In this document: piece by piece, positions 53,209 through 61,307 of the stretch
How the letters are laid out: every line of letters begins with the position of its first letter
Numbering within the stretch: the stretch's first letter is position 1
Source of the DNA: Cyclobacterium lianum
GTDB lineage: Bacteria > Bacteroidota > Bacteroidia > Cytophagales > Cyclobacteriaceae
Reading direction: 5' to 3'
Assembly (NCBI RefSeq): GCF_900143075.1
Contig: NZ_FRCY01000001.1
Location: forward strand, 469,514 to 533,513
DNA length: 64,000 nucleotides
Program-made: the position numbers and the translations under genes
The notes under the pieces: model-generated
Databases searched by the model: none
Told to the model about the DNA's origin: nothing
The model's input: the letters and a program-made list of their open reading frames with translations, nothing else

Positions 53209-53925
53209 ATGGAGCAGTTGAAAGAAGAAGACAAAATCAAAAAAGCTTTTAAAGAAAGAGACTGGGCGGAAATAAAAAGTGCCGACTCCTGGGTAGTGTT
53301 TAAGGTAATCAGCGAATTTGTTGAGGGATTTGAAAAGTTGGCAAAAATTGGTCCTTGTGTTACCATTTTTGGGTCAGCCAGAACCAAATCAGACAATCAT
53401 TATTATCAGGTAGCAGAGGCCATTTCCGGCAAACTGGTTCGACATGGATATGGAGTAATTACCGGTGGAGGCCCTGGCATCATGGAGGCCGGCAATAAAG
53501 GAGCCCACACCGAAAAGGGCAAATCCGTAGGTCTGAATATACTTTTACCCTTCGAGCAATTTAACAACGTGTATATTGATCCCGACAAATTGATCACTTT
53601 CGATTATTTCTTTGTCCGGAAGGTGATGTTTACGAAATATTCACAGGGTTTTATCGTGTTGCCTGGCGGTTTCGGAACACTGGACGAATTGTTTGAGGCC
53701 CTCACCCTGATTCAGACAAAAAAAATCGGCCGCTTTCCCATTGTTTTGGTGGGCAAGGAATATTGGTCCGGACTTATTGACTGGATCAAAGATGTGGTGC
53801 TTCAGCAGAATGCCAATATCAATGAGGAGGACCTCAACCTTTTTGCCCTGGTGGACACTGCTGAAGAGGCTGTAGCGGTGATTGACAATTTTTACAGCAA
53901 GTATCTTTTATCTCCAAACTATTAA
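53209..53925 (+). CDS. LOG-family Rossmann protein (TIGR00730 type)
   Basis: A 238-residue cytosolic protein of the LONELY GUY group. ITGGGPGIMEAGNKGAH, NKGAHTEKGKSVGLNILLPF and the signature PGGFGTLDELFEALTLIQTK match cytokinin-riboside-monophosphate hydrolase-like nucleosidases. Members cleave nucleotide-ribose bonds; the bacterial physiological substrate is often unclear. The start is the ATG at 53209. The next gene (lytic transglycosylase) starts 4 nt past its stop, so the two are likely co-transcribed. Confidence 0.88.
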   Translation: MEQLKEEDKIKKAFKERDWAEIKSADSWVVFKVISEFVEGFEKLAKIGPCVTIFGSARTKSDNHYYQVAEAISGKLVRHGYGVITGGGPGIMEAGNKGAHTEKGKSVGLNILLPFEQFNNVYIDPDKLITFDYFFVRKVMFTKYSQGFIVLPGGFGTLDELFEALTLIQTKKIGRFPIVLVGKEYWSGLIDWIKDVVLQQNANINEEDLNLFALVDTAEEAVAVIDNFYSKYLLSPNY

Positions 53926-53929
53926 GCTC

Positions 53930-54871
53930 TTGGCATCCAAACATATCGCATACCTGTATGTACTGGTACTGTTGCAGTTCCTGTTTATTGGATACCTCTG
54001 GTTCAACCCTACCGGTAATAGTCGGGACCATCAGCCTCCTGCCAACACAAATGCCGAAATCAGAGCAGCCAAACCGGCTGATCTACCCAAGGTATGGATT
54101 TTTGATCTGCCTGAACAACCGGAGTTTGCAGGTGAGAAAGTCCCCATGGACGACCCGGACGTGTATGAGCGCTTTGAAAGAGAAGTGTATGTGAATGCCT
54201 ACTGGGAGTCCAATACGCTTCTGATGATGAAGCGGGCAGGTAAATTTTTCCCATTTATCGAGCAGACCCTGAAAGAGAATGGAATACCCGAAGATTTTAA
54301 ATATGTGGCGCTGATCGAATCCGGTTTGATGAACGTCACTTCACCCGTCGGTGCAAAAGGTTTTTGGCAGTTTATGAAAGGCACAGCAGGGGATTTTGGT
54401 CTGGAGGTAAGCATGGATGTTGACGAAAGGTACCACTTCGAAAAATCAACCCTGGCGGCCTGTAAATATCTTCGGTCTGCATTCGGTAAATTCGGAAATT
54501 GGACCAGTGTGGCGGCCAGCTACAATATGGGAATAGCAGGTATCACACGGCGAAAAAATGAGCAGCTTAGTCCGAATTATTATGACCTCTACTTGAATGA
54601 AGAAACCAGCAGGTATTTGTTCCGGGCGCTGGCCTTGAAGGAGATTTTTGAGCATCCCGGTAAGTATGGCTTTGAATTGCAGCAGGATGATCTGTATGAA
54701 CTGCCCTCGCTGAGAGAGATCGAAATAGAGGAGAGCATAGACAACCTTGCCGAATGGGCCAGAGAACGAGATAGCAATTACAAAGAAGTGAAAATCTACA
54801 ATCCCTGGCTGATCAATAAACAGCTGAACGTGAAGAAAGGGCAGACCTATATTATCAAACTACCGGTTTAA
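53930..54871 (+). CDS. Membrane-anchored lytic transglycosylase (SLT/GH23)
   Basis: A 313-residue protein from a TTG at 53930, 4 nt past the LOG stop. An alternative TTG at 53882 would overlap by 44 bp, and no ATG is available. A single hydrophobic segment near residues 5-25 anchors it in the inner membrane. The SLT core has catalytic Glu in VALIESGLMNVTSPVGAKGF, WQFMKGTAGDFGL, STLAACKYLR and AASYNMGIAG. It should cleave murein glycan strands in the periplasm. It lies between the LOG and AsmA-like genes, all rightward. Confidence 0.88.
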   Translation: MASKHIAYLYVLVLLQFLFIGYLWFNPTGNSRDHQPPANTNAEIRAAKPADLPKVWIFDLPEQPEFAGEKVPMDDPDVYERFEREVYVNAYWESNTLLMMKRAGKFFPFIEQTLKENGIPEDFKYVALIESGLMNVTSPVGAKGFWQFMKGTAGDFGLEVSMDVDERYHFEKSTLAACKYLRSAFGKFGNWTSVAASYNMGIAGITRRKNEQLSPNYYDLYLNEETSRYLFRALALKEIFEHPGKYGFELQQDDLYELPSLREIEIEESIDNLAEWARERDSNYKEVKIYNPWLINKQLNVKKGQTYIIKLPV

Positions 54872-54939
54872 TAAAATAATTGCTGGTGTACCTCCGGATC
54901 GAATTATTATGAGTATCTTAAACAGCAATTCCTACCTAC

Positions 54940-56589
54940 ATGAAAAAGTACACCATCATCATACTCATTGTCCTCGGATTAATTTTCGCCATTTTTCAAT
55001 TCCTGCCCTTGCTGGTCAATTTTTACCTGAATAACAACGCCGAAAGGATTGTCAGCAATATGATTACCAGGACCAATGACTTCGCCGGTCATGAAGTGCA
55101 TTTTGGAAATATTCAACTCGATTACGATTATCGGGGCACTTTTCTGAAAATGGAATCTGTAGAAATCAGGCCCGGAGAGCAACTGAGCGATGAAGAAAAA
55201 ATTAAGTTTCATCTGAGTTTTGATGAGGCCAGCCTTACCGGATTTCAATGGGTAGACTTCTTGTTTTTCAATAGTATCAAGCTGGATTCAGCCTACATCG
55301 AACAAGTGTTGCTGGAAACCGTCACTCCGGATCTGGAGGAAATAAATACGGAGGAGCTCGGCGGCGGTAGCGATTCAGGGAAAGATTACCAGAATATCGG
55401 ACTAAATCACCTGAGGGTAAATCAGGTATCCTTTGAAAACAGAGATTCGGCTACGGATTCGGTGAGATTGTCCATCAAGGATTTGTTTGTATTTGCCGAT
55501 GGCTTCAACCTCAGTAAGGAAGACCGCCAAAGTAGGGATGCACTCTTCTCAGTAGACAATATTGAAGGGTACATGGATGAAGCGAGGCTGCATATCAACG
55601 ACTACCGGAACATCATCCGGGCCAAGGATTTTTCGTTCAACACCACAGACCGGAAACTGATGATCCAGCAAGTGGCGTTCAACAACAAGTTGGAGAAATA
55701 TGCCTATGTTAACCAATTTGACAAAGAAACCAATTGGATGGAATTGTCCGATGGCAGGCTTCAGGTGGATGGCATGGATTTTCAGGAATATTTCCGAAAT
55801 GGCAAAATCATGGTAGACAGCATGCAGTTAGCTCAGATACAATTGCATGTTTTCAGAGACAAGCGAAAGCAGGAAGATACTTCCCGCCGGCCCAAGATGA
55901 TTCATGAGATCCTGAACGAATTGCCCAGGCAAGTGCAGCTCAGGCACATAGCCATTGAGGATGCCTACATAGCATATGAAGAGCGGCCCGACACCCAGGC
56001 TCCTACCTCAGGGAAGATATTTTTTGATCAGGTAAATGGAAATATTTCAGGTTTTTCCAATATGAAATCGGGAAATGACACCCTCAAAGTGTCGGCCAAA
56101 GGCCGATTGATGGGCAAAGGATTGATAGACATGCAGGCAGACTACCTCACCAATGATGAAAGTGGGCAGTTTTTTATCAGAGGCAGTATCGGAGGAATGG
56201 TGCTGGCGCCGCTCAACGATTTGATCATGCCGGCCACCAGGGTGGCACTGAAAAGCGGGCGCCTCAACGAGTTGTTTTTCAATATCTCTGCAAATGACCT
56301 GGAAGGCACAGGAGATGTGATTGTCAGGTACGAAGATCTGGAGATTGAAATACTCGATAAAAACTACCAGCGTGATCAGAATATTTTTCGCAAATTGGGG
56401 GCCTTTCTGGCCAACAAAGTGGTGATCCCTTCCCAGAACCCCAGCAAATCCGGAACGCTAAGTGAGGGAGACGTTTATTTCAAGCGGGCAAAGCACAAGT
56501 TTATTTTCCATTATTGGTGGAACCTGGTCCTGAGCGGATTGAAATCGACCATTACAGGCCAAACGGAGGAGGAAATGCGTGATCAATAA
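54940..56589 (+). CDS. AsmA-like membrane-anchored envelope protein
   Basis: A 549-residue protein. One N-terminal membrane helix (KYTIIILIVLGLIFAIFQFL) is followed by a long beta-rich periplasmic part with a heptad-poor 'bridge-like' pattern. It shows FGNIQLDYDYRGTFLKMESV early and ARVALKSGRLNELFFNISAN in the C-terminal half, as in AsmA/DUF748-type proteins implicated in envelope lipid traffic. I see no catalytic motif. The start is the ATG at 54940, 68 bp past the lytic transglycosylase. Family call is moderate. Confidence 0.6.
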   Translation: MKKYTIIILIVLGLIFAIFQFLPLLVNFYLNNNAERIVSNMITRTNDFAGHEVHFGNIQLDYDYRGTFLKMESVEIRPGEQLSDEEKIKFHLSFDEASLTGFQWVDFLFFNSIKLDSAYIEQVLLETVTPDLEEINTEELGGGSDSGKDYQNIGLNHLRVNQVSFENRDSATDSVRLSIKDLFVFADGFNLSKEDRQSRDALFSVDNIEGYMDEARLHINDYRNIIRAKDFSFNTTDRKLMIQQVAFNNKLEKYAYVNQFDKETNWMELSDGRLQVDGMDFQEYFRNGKIMVDSMQLAQIQLHVFRDKRKQEDTSRRPKMIHEILNELPRQVQLRHIAIEDAYIAYEERPDTQAPTSGKIFFDQVNGNISGFSNMKSGNDTLKVSAKGRLMGKGLIDMQADYLTNDESGQFFIRGSIGGMVLAPLNDLIMPATRVALKSGRLNELFFNISANDLEGTGDVIVRYEDLEIEILDKNYQRDQNIFRKLGAFLANKVVIPSQNPSKSGTLSEGDVYFKRAKHKFIFHYWWNLVLSGLKSTITGQTEEEMRDQ

Positions 56590-56666
56590 GGTAGATCAAT
56601 AACTGAACCTTCCAGCCGGATTTTAGTTTATTTGTTTTGTATTAGGGCCTTTACCTATCGAATGCT

Positions 56667-56674
56667 TAATTTTG
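56667..56674 (+). promoter_or_regulatory. Possible -7 element for uvrA
   Basis: TAATTTTG fits TAnnTTTG, 35 nt ahead of the ATG at 56710. No -33 TTTG at the usual spacing was found, so support is partial. Confidence 0.35.
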
Positions 56675-56709
56675 TCCGACCGATTCAACTATTGCGCAAA
56701 ACGTTACCT

Positions 56710-59559
56710 ATGTCTGAAGAAAACCATTCCTCTCAGGACCATATAGAAATATTTGGTGCCCGCGAGCATAACCTTAAAAATCTGGACCTGACCATTCCCA
56801 GAAACAAACTGGTGGTCATCACAGGACTAAGCGGAAGTGGAAAAAGTTCTCTGGCATTCGATACCATCTATGCGGAGGGCCAGCGCCGCTACATGGAGAG
56901 CTTCTCGGCTTACGCCCGATCTTTCCTGGGAGGAATGGAGCGGCCGGAGGTAGACAAGATCAATGGCTTGTCACCAGTCATTTCCATTGAACAAAAAACC
57001 ACATCCAGAAACCCCAGGTCCACAGTAGGTACGGTCACGGAGATCTATGACTTCATGCGCTTGCTATATGCCCGATCCGGCGAGGCGTATTCCTACCTCT
57101 CGGGCGAAAAGATGGTGAGGCAGACAGAGGATCAGATCATAGCGCAGATTTTTCAACACTTTTCCGGCAAAAAATTGTCAATCCTTGCCCCCATCGTAAA
57201 GGGAAGAAAAGGTCATTACCGGGAGCTTTTTGAGCAAGTCCGGAAAATGGGTTATTCCAAAGTCCGCATAGATGGCGAACTTCAGGAGCTCCAACCCAAA
57301 ATGCAGGTAGACCGCTATAAGATCCATGACATTGAAATTGTAATCGACAGAGTGGTCGCTGAAGAGGAAGACCGCTACCGGATCAGCCAATCGCTCAAAA
57401 CTGCCCTGCAACATGGCAGAGGGATCATGATGCTGTTGGATGAAAATGGTAAAATTGATTATTTCTCGAAGTATCTTATGGATCCCAGGACCGGGCTAAG
57501 CTACGATGAGCCGGCACCGAATGCTTTTTCCTTTAACAGTCCCTATGGGGCTTGTTCTACTTGCAACGGACTGGGCGTGATTGAGGAAATCACAAAGGAA
57601 AATGTGATCCCCGACCCCTCCCTGAGTATCAGCCGGGGAGGCATAGCCCCACTAGGCGAATACCGGGACATCTGGATATTTAAAAAAATCGAAGCCATTC
57701 TCAAGCGCTATAATGATAGCCTGGCCACCCCCATCGAAAAGCTGGACGAAAAGGTGGTCCACACGCTGCTATATGGAGACAAGACCGAAGTTGCAGTCGA
57801 TTCGGTAAAATATCCCGGTACCAAATGGAATACCACCTTTGAAGGTATCCTCAATTTTTTGCAGAAGCAACAGGACGGGGGTTCCGATAAAATCAGGAAA
57901 TGGATAGCCGATTTTACTACCAACCGTACCTGCCCGGATTGTAATGGATACCGCTTGAAGAAAGAAGCCCTGCATTTCAGGATTGCAGAAAAGCATATCG
58001 GAGAGCTGGCGCATATGGATATCAGCAGCCTTGGTGCATGGTTTGAGGACCTGGAGGGGCGGATGACAGAAAGGCAAAAGATTATCGGAGCCGAAGTTTT
58101 GAAGGAAATCCGGAAGCGTATCGGATTTCTATTGGATATCGGCCTGGACTACCTTTCGCTGAATCGACCCTTAAGAACTCTATCCGGCGGTGAGGCCCAA
58201 CGCATCCGGCTGGCAACTCAAATCGGCACCCAGTTGGTTGGGGTATTGTATATCCTTGATGAGCCCAGCATAGGACTTCACCAGCGGGATAACGTCAAAC
58301 TGACCCATGCTCTCAAAGATCTCCGGGATCTGGGCAATTCGGTTATTGTGGTCGAGCATGACCGGGACATGATGCTGGAGGCAGACCATGTGGTGGATAT
58401 CGGCCCGGGAGCTGGCAGGCACGGCGGGCATGTGGTAGCGAGCGGGACACCACAGCAACTGTTACATTCGGGCAGTTTAACAGCCAGATACCTCATCGGG
58501 GAATTGAGTATACCAGTGCCTGCCAGGAGAAGAAAGGGAACGGGGAAAAAACTTCAGCTAAAAGGTGCCAGTGGACACAATCTCAAACAGGTAGACCTGA
58601 ATATTCCGCTAGGCACCATGATTTGCGTAACGGGTGTTTCGGGTTCTGGAAAAAGTTCGCTGATTCACGAGACACTTTACCCATTGCTCAACCAGCGTTT
58701 TTACAACTCCCGAAAAGAACCCCTGCCCTATAAGGAAATCAAGGGGCTGGAGCATCTGGACAAGGTCATTGAAGTGGACCAGTCTCCCATCGGACGGACT
58801 CCCCGCTCTAATCCGGCAACCTATACGGGAGTGTTTACCGATATCAGGGCACTTTTTACAGAGTTGCCCGAAGCCAGGATAAGAGGATACAAACCTGGAA
58901 GATTCTCATTCAACGTGAAAGGCGGCCGATGCGAAGATTGCGAGGGGGGCGGTATGAAATTGATAGAGATGGATTTCCTTCCGGATGTACACATCCCTTG
59001 CGAGACCTGTAAAGGCAAGCGATACAACAGGGAAACCCTGGAAGTACGGTTCAAGGGCAAATCCATCGCTGATGTCCTGGATATGACCGTAGAGCAGGCG
59101 GTGGAATTTTTTGAAAATCAGCCCAGGATACTGCGGAAGATCAAAACCCTGCACGAGGTAGGTCTGGACTACATTACCTTGGGCCAGCATGCCACCACCT
59201 TATCCGGTGGAGAGGCACAGCGCGTTAAGCTCGCCACAGAACTGTCCAAAAAAGATACTGGTAAGACATTTTACATCCTGGATGAACCAACCACCGGCCT
59301 ACATTTTCAGGATATAGGCCATCTGCTAGAGGTACTCAATAAACTGGTAGATAAGGGCAACACGGTATTGATCATCGAACACAATATGGACGTGATCAAA
59401 GTTGCCGATCATATAGTGGACCTGGGGCCTGAAGGAGGGGAGAAGGGAGGAGAAATTCTGTTTAGTGGAAAACCCGAGGATATGCTTGCCCACCAAAGCA
59501 GCTATACGGCCAGATTCCTGAAGCCAGAATTGACCGGAAAAGTCGACGTAGAGGCCTGA
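56710..59559 (+). CDS. uvrA: Excinuclease ABC subunit A
   Basis: A 949-residue UvrA from the ATG at 56710 (MSEENHS); upstream residues in the same frame are not family-like. Walker A of the first ATPase is GLSGSGKSS at residues about 39-47; the second is GVSGSGKSS at about 642-650. Both LSGGEAQR signatures and the DEPS/DEPT Walker B segments ([29 protein letters not shown]) are present. Zinc-binding Cys pairs are [17 protein letters not shown], and [10 protein letters not shown] with CETCKGKR. It finds DNA damage with UvrB. Single copy; the start is set by alignment to the conserved [18 protein letters not shown]. Confidence 0.97.
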   Translation: MSEENHSSQDHIEIFGAREHNLKNLDLTIPRNKLVVITGLSGSGKSSLAFDTIYAEGQRRYMESFSAYARSFLGGMERPEVDKINGLSPVISIEQKTTSRNPRSTVGTVTEIYDFMRLLYARSGEAYSYLSGEKMVRQTEDQIIAQIFQHFSGKKLSILAPIVKGRKGHYRELFEQVRKMGYSKVRIDGELQELQPKMQVDRYKIHDIEIVIDRVVAEEEDRYRISQSLKTALQHGRGIMMLLDENGKIDYFSKYLMDPRTGLSYDEPAPNAFSFNSPYGACSTCNGLGVIEEITKENVIPDPSLSISRGGIAPLGEYRDIWIFKKIEAILKRYNDSLATPIEKLDEKVVHTLLYGDKTEVAVDSVKYPGTKWNTTFEGILNFLQKQQDGGSDKIRKWIADFTTNRTCPDCNGYRLKKEALHFRIAEKHIGELAHMDISSLGAWFEDLEGRMTERQKIIGAEVLKEIRKRIGFLLDIGLDYLSLNRPLRTLSGGEAQRIRLATQIGTQLVGVLYILDEPSIGLHQRDNVKLTHALKDLRDLGNSVIVVEHDRDMMLEADHVVDIGPGAGRHGGHVVASGTPQQLLHSGSLTARYLIGELSIPVPARRRKGTGKKLQLKGASGHNLKQVDLNIPLGTMICVTGVSGSGKSSLIHETLYPLLNQRFYNSRKEPLPYKEIKGLEHLDKVIEVDQSPIGRTPRSNPATYTGVFTDIRALFTELPEARIRGYKPGRFSFNVKGGRCEDCEGGGMKLIEMDFLPDVHIPCETCKGKRYNRETLEVRFKGKSIADVLDMTVEQAVEFFENQPRILRKIKTLHEVGLDYITLGQHATTLSGGEAQRVKLATELSKKDTGKTFYILDEPTTGLHFQDIGHLLEVLNKLVDKGNTVLIIEHNMDVIKVADHIVDLGPEGGEKGGEILFSGKPEDMLAHQSSYTARFLKPELTGKVDVEA

Positions 59560-59706
59560 TACGGGGATCTTAGAATTAATGTTACCCTAATATTAATTTT
59601 CCGAATATAATTTTAAAATTTGATAATTTCCTTTCTTCTCCGGGTATAGATTTTTAAGTCAATTTTGTGCCATCAATTAATCTGACTTATTAATCTACTA
59701 CTCATT

Positions 59707-61209
59707 ATGAAGAAATTTCTCAGGAGTTTAACGACTTTTGCATTTGCAGCAGGCCTGCTTATGGCTTGTGGAGAAGAGGAGCAGCCCATTGGATCCGTAT
59801 CGATCTCAGGTGTTCCACCTACCGCTGTTATAGAAGCAGGGGAAACAGTAGGGCCGGTATCAGTGAGCATCAGTGCCAGCGATGGACTGGCTTCTGTCGT
59901 GGTAAGAAAGGACGGTGCCACCATAGAAACCCTGAATTTTGATGGTGAAACCTCGGCCAGCCATGAGTTTTCCTACACCTCTACCGAAGAAGATGCCAAT
60001 AGCAACCTGGTTTTTGAATTTGTCGCTACCGATAGTAATGGCAATACGCAGACGGCCACCCATGTACTTACAGTAGGTGAAATAGCGACAACCATCAGAA
60101 TAGAGGAAAACATAGAAGCAGATGCTGTCTGGGAAACCGGCAAGGCCTATATCCTGGGGGGCAGAATCACAGTCACCAATGGCGCCACGCTGACCATAGA
60201 GCCGGGTGTAATTGTCAAGGGTGAAGCAGGGTCCGGTCCCAATGCCACAGCTTTGGTTATTGCCAGAGGGGCCAGGATCAATGCTGCCGGAGAAGCCGAT
60301 CAACCCATTATTTTTACCTCCGTAGCCGATGAGATTGAGCCCGGTATGGTTGCCAGTCCAAATCTGGATCCCGATATTGAGGGCCTTTGGGGTGGGCTGA
60401 TCGTATTGGGACGTGCGCCATCTTCCTTTGCCGGAGATGTGTCTGAGGTGCAAATTGAAGGCATTCCCCCATCAGATACCAATGGCCTTTACGGAGGAGA
60501 TGATCCGGAAGACGATTCCGGGGTATTGCGGTACATTTCCATTCGCCACGGTGGATCAAACATCGGTGAAGGTAATGAGATCAATGGCCTTACTCTTGGA
60601 GGAGTAGGATCTGCTACAGTAGTGGAAAACATAGAGGTTGTTGCCAACCAGGACGATGGGATCGAGTGGTTTGGAGGAACTGTAAGCGTGACAAATGCCA
60701 TCATCTGGAATTCCGGCGACGATGCTTTGGATACCGATCAGGCATGGGCAGGTACCATGGATAACTTTATCCTGCTTTGCGGACCGAATACAGATCATGC
60801 CATGGAGGTAGACGGCCCTGAGGGTTCTTTTAATGCCGCACATACCCTTACTAACGGCACTGTAGTGGGGAATGATGTTGCTGAGCTGGGAGATTTTCGT
60901 GATGGTGCCAGAGGTACTTTCAAAAACATCTATTTCTTCGGATTTTCCGATCCTGCCGAAACCGAAGGTAGGGGTGATCTCTCTCTCAGTGGCGATCTGA
61001 GCCTTGCCAATTTTGAGAATGGTATCCTGAATTTCGAAAACCTGGAAGCTACCCTGGCAGAGGGAGTGACGCTTGAGACCGTATTCCGAAACGGCACCCA
61101 CGAGCATGCCAGCCAGGTAGCCCTTGGAGAAAACACGGTAGGTGCTGACAAATCAGCATTTGCAGGCTGGTCCTGGGCTGCCGAAGCAGGGCAATTAGAC
61201 GAATTGTAA
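59707..61209 (+). CDS. Beta-helix-like lipoprotein paired with a TonB receptor
   Basis: A 500-residue lipoprotein (signal ends LLMACGE, Cys21). Residues about 30-125 form an Ig/cadherin-like domain (ISGVPPTAVIEAGETVGPVS). A long right-handed beta-helix-like region follows: TIRIEENIEADAVWETGKAY, GARINAAGEADQPIIFTSV, GGDDPEDDSGVLRYISIRHG and VENIEVVANQDDGIEWFGGT. No catalytic site is clear. Proteins of this pattern commonly precede or accompany a TonB-dependent receptor in Bacteroidota, as here (61308, same strand). A terminator separates the two. The substrate is unknown. Confidence 0.7.
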   Translation: MKKFLRSLTTFAFAAGLLMACGEEEQPIGSVSISGVPPTAVIEAGETVGPVSVSISASDGLASVVVRKDGATIETLNFDGETSASHEFSYTSTEEDANSNLVFEFVATDSNGNTQTATHVLTVGEIATTIRIEENIEADAVWETGKAYILGGRITVTNGATLTIEPGVIVKGEAGSGPNATALVIARGARINAAGEADQPIIFTSVADEIEPGMVASPNLDPDIEGLWGGLIVLGRAPSSFAGDVSEVQIEGIPPSDTNGLYGGDDPEDDSGVLRYISIRHGGSNIGEGNEINGLTLGGVGSATVVENIEVVANQDDGIEWFGGTVSVTNAIIWNSGDDALDTDQAWAGTMDNFILLCGPNTDHAMEVDGPEGSFNAAHTLTNGTVVGNDVAELGDFRDGARGTFKNIYFFGFSDPAETEGRGDLSLSGDLSLANFENGILNFENLEATLAEGVTLETVFRNGTHEHASQVALGENTVGADKSAFAGWSWAAEAGQLDEL

Positions 61210-61235
61210 TCACTGAAAACCATATCATTTTTTAA

Positions 61236-61262
61236 AGGGATGCGCTTGTGCATCCCTTTTCT
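61236..61262 (+). terminator. Terminator between lipoprotein and receptor
   Basis: AAAGGGATGC ... GCATCCCTTT, 10-bp perfect stem, followed by a short T-rich stretch, about 27 bp past the lipoprotein stop. Confidence 0.85.
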
Positions 61263-61307
61263 CGATTTTTTTATCCTTACATCGCTGTATATACTAAAAT
61301 TAGAAAA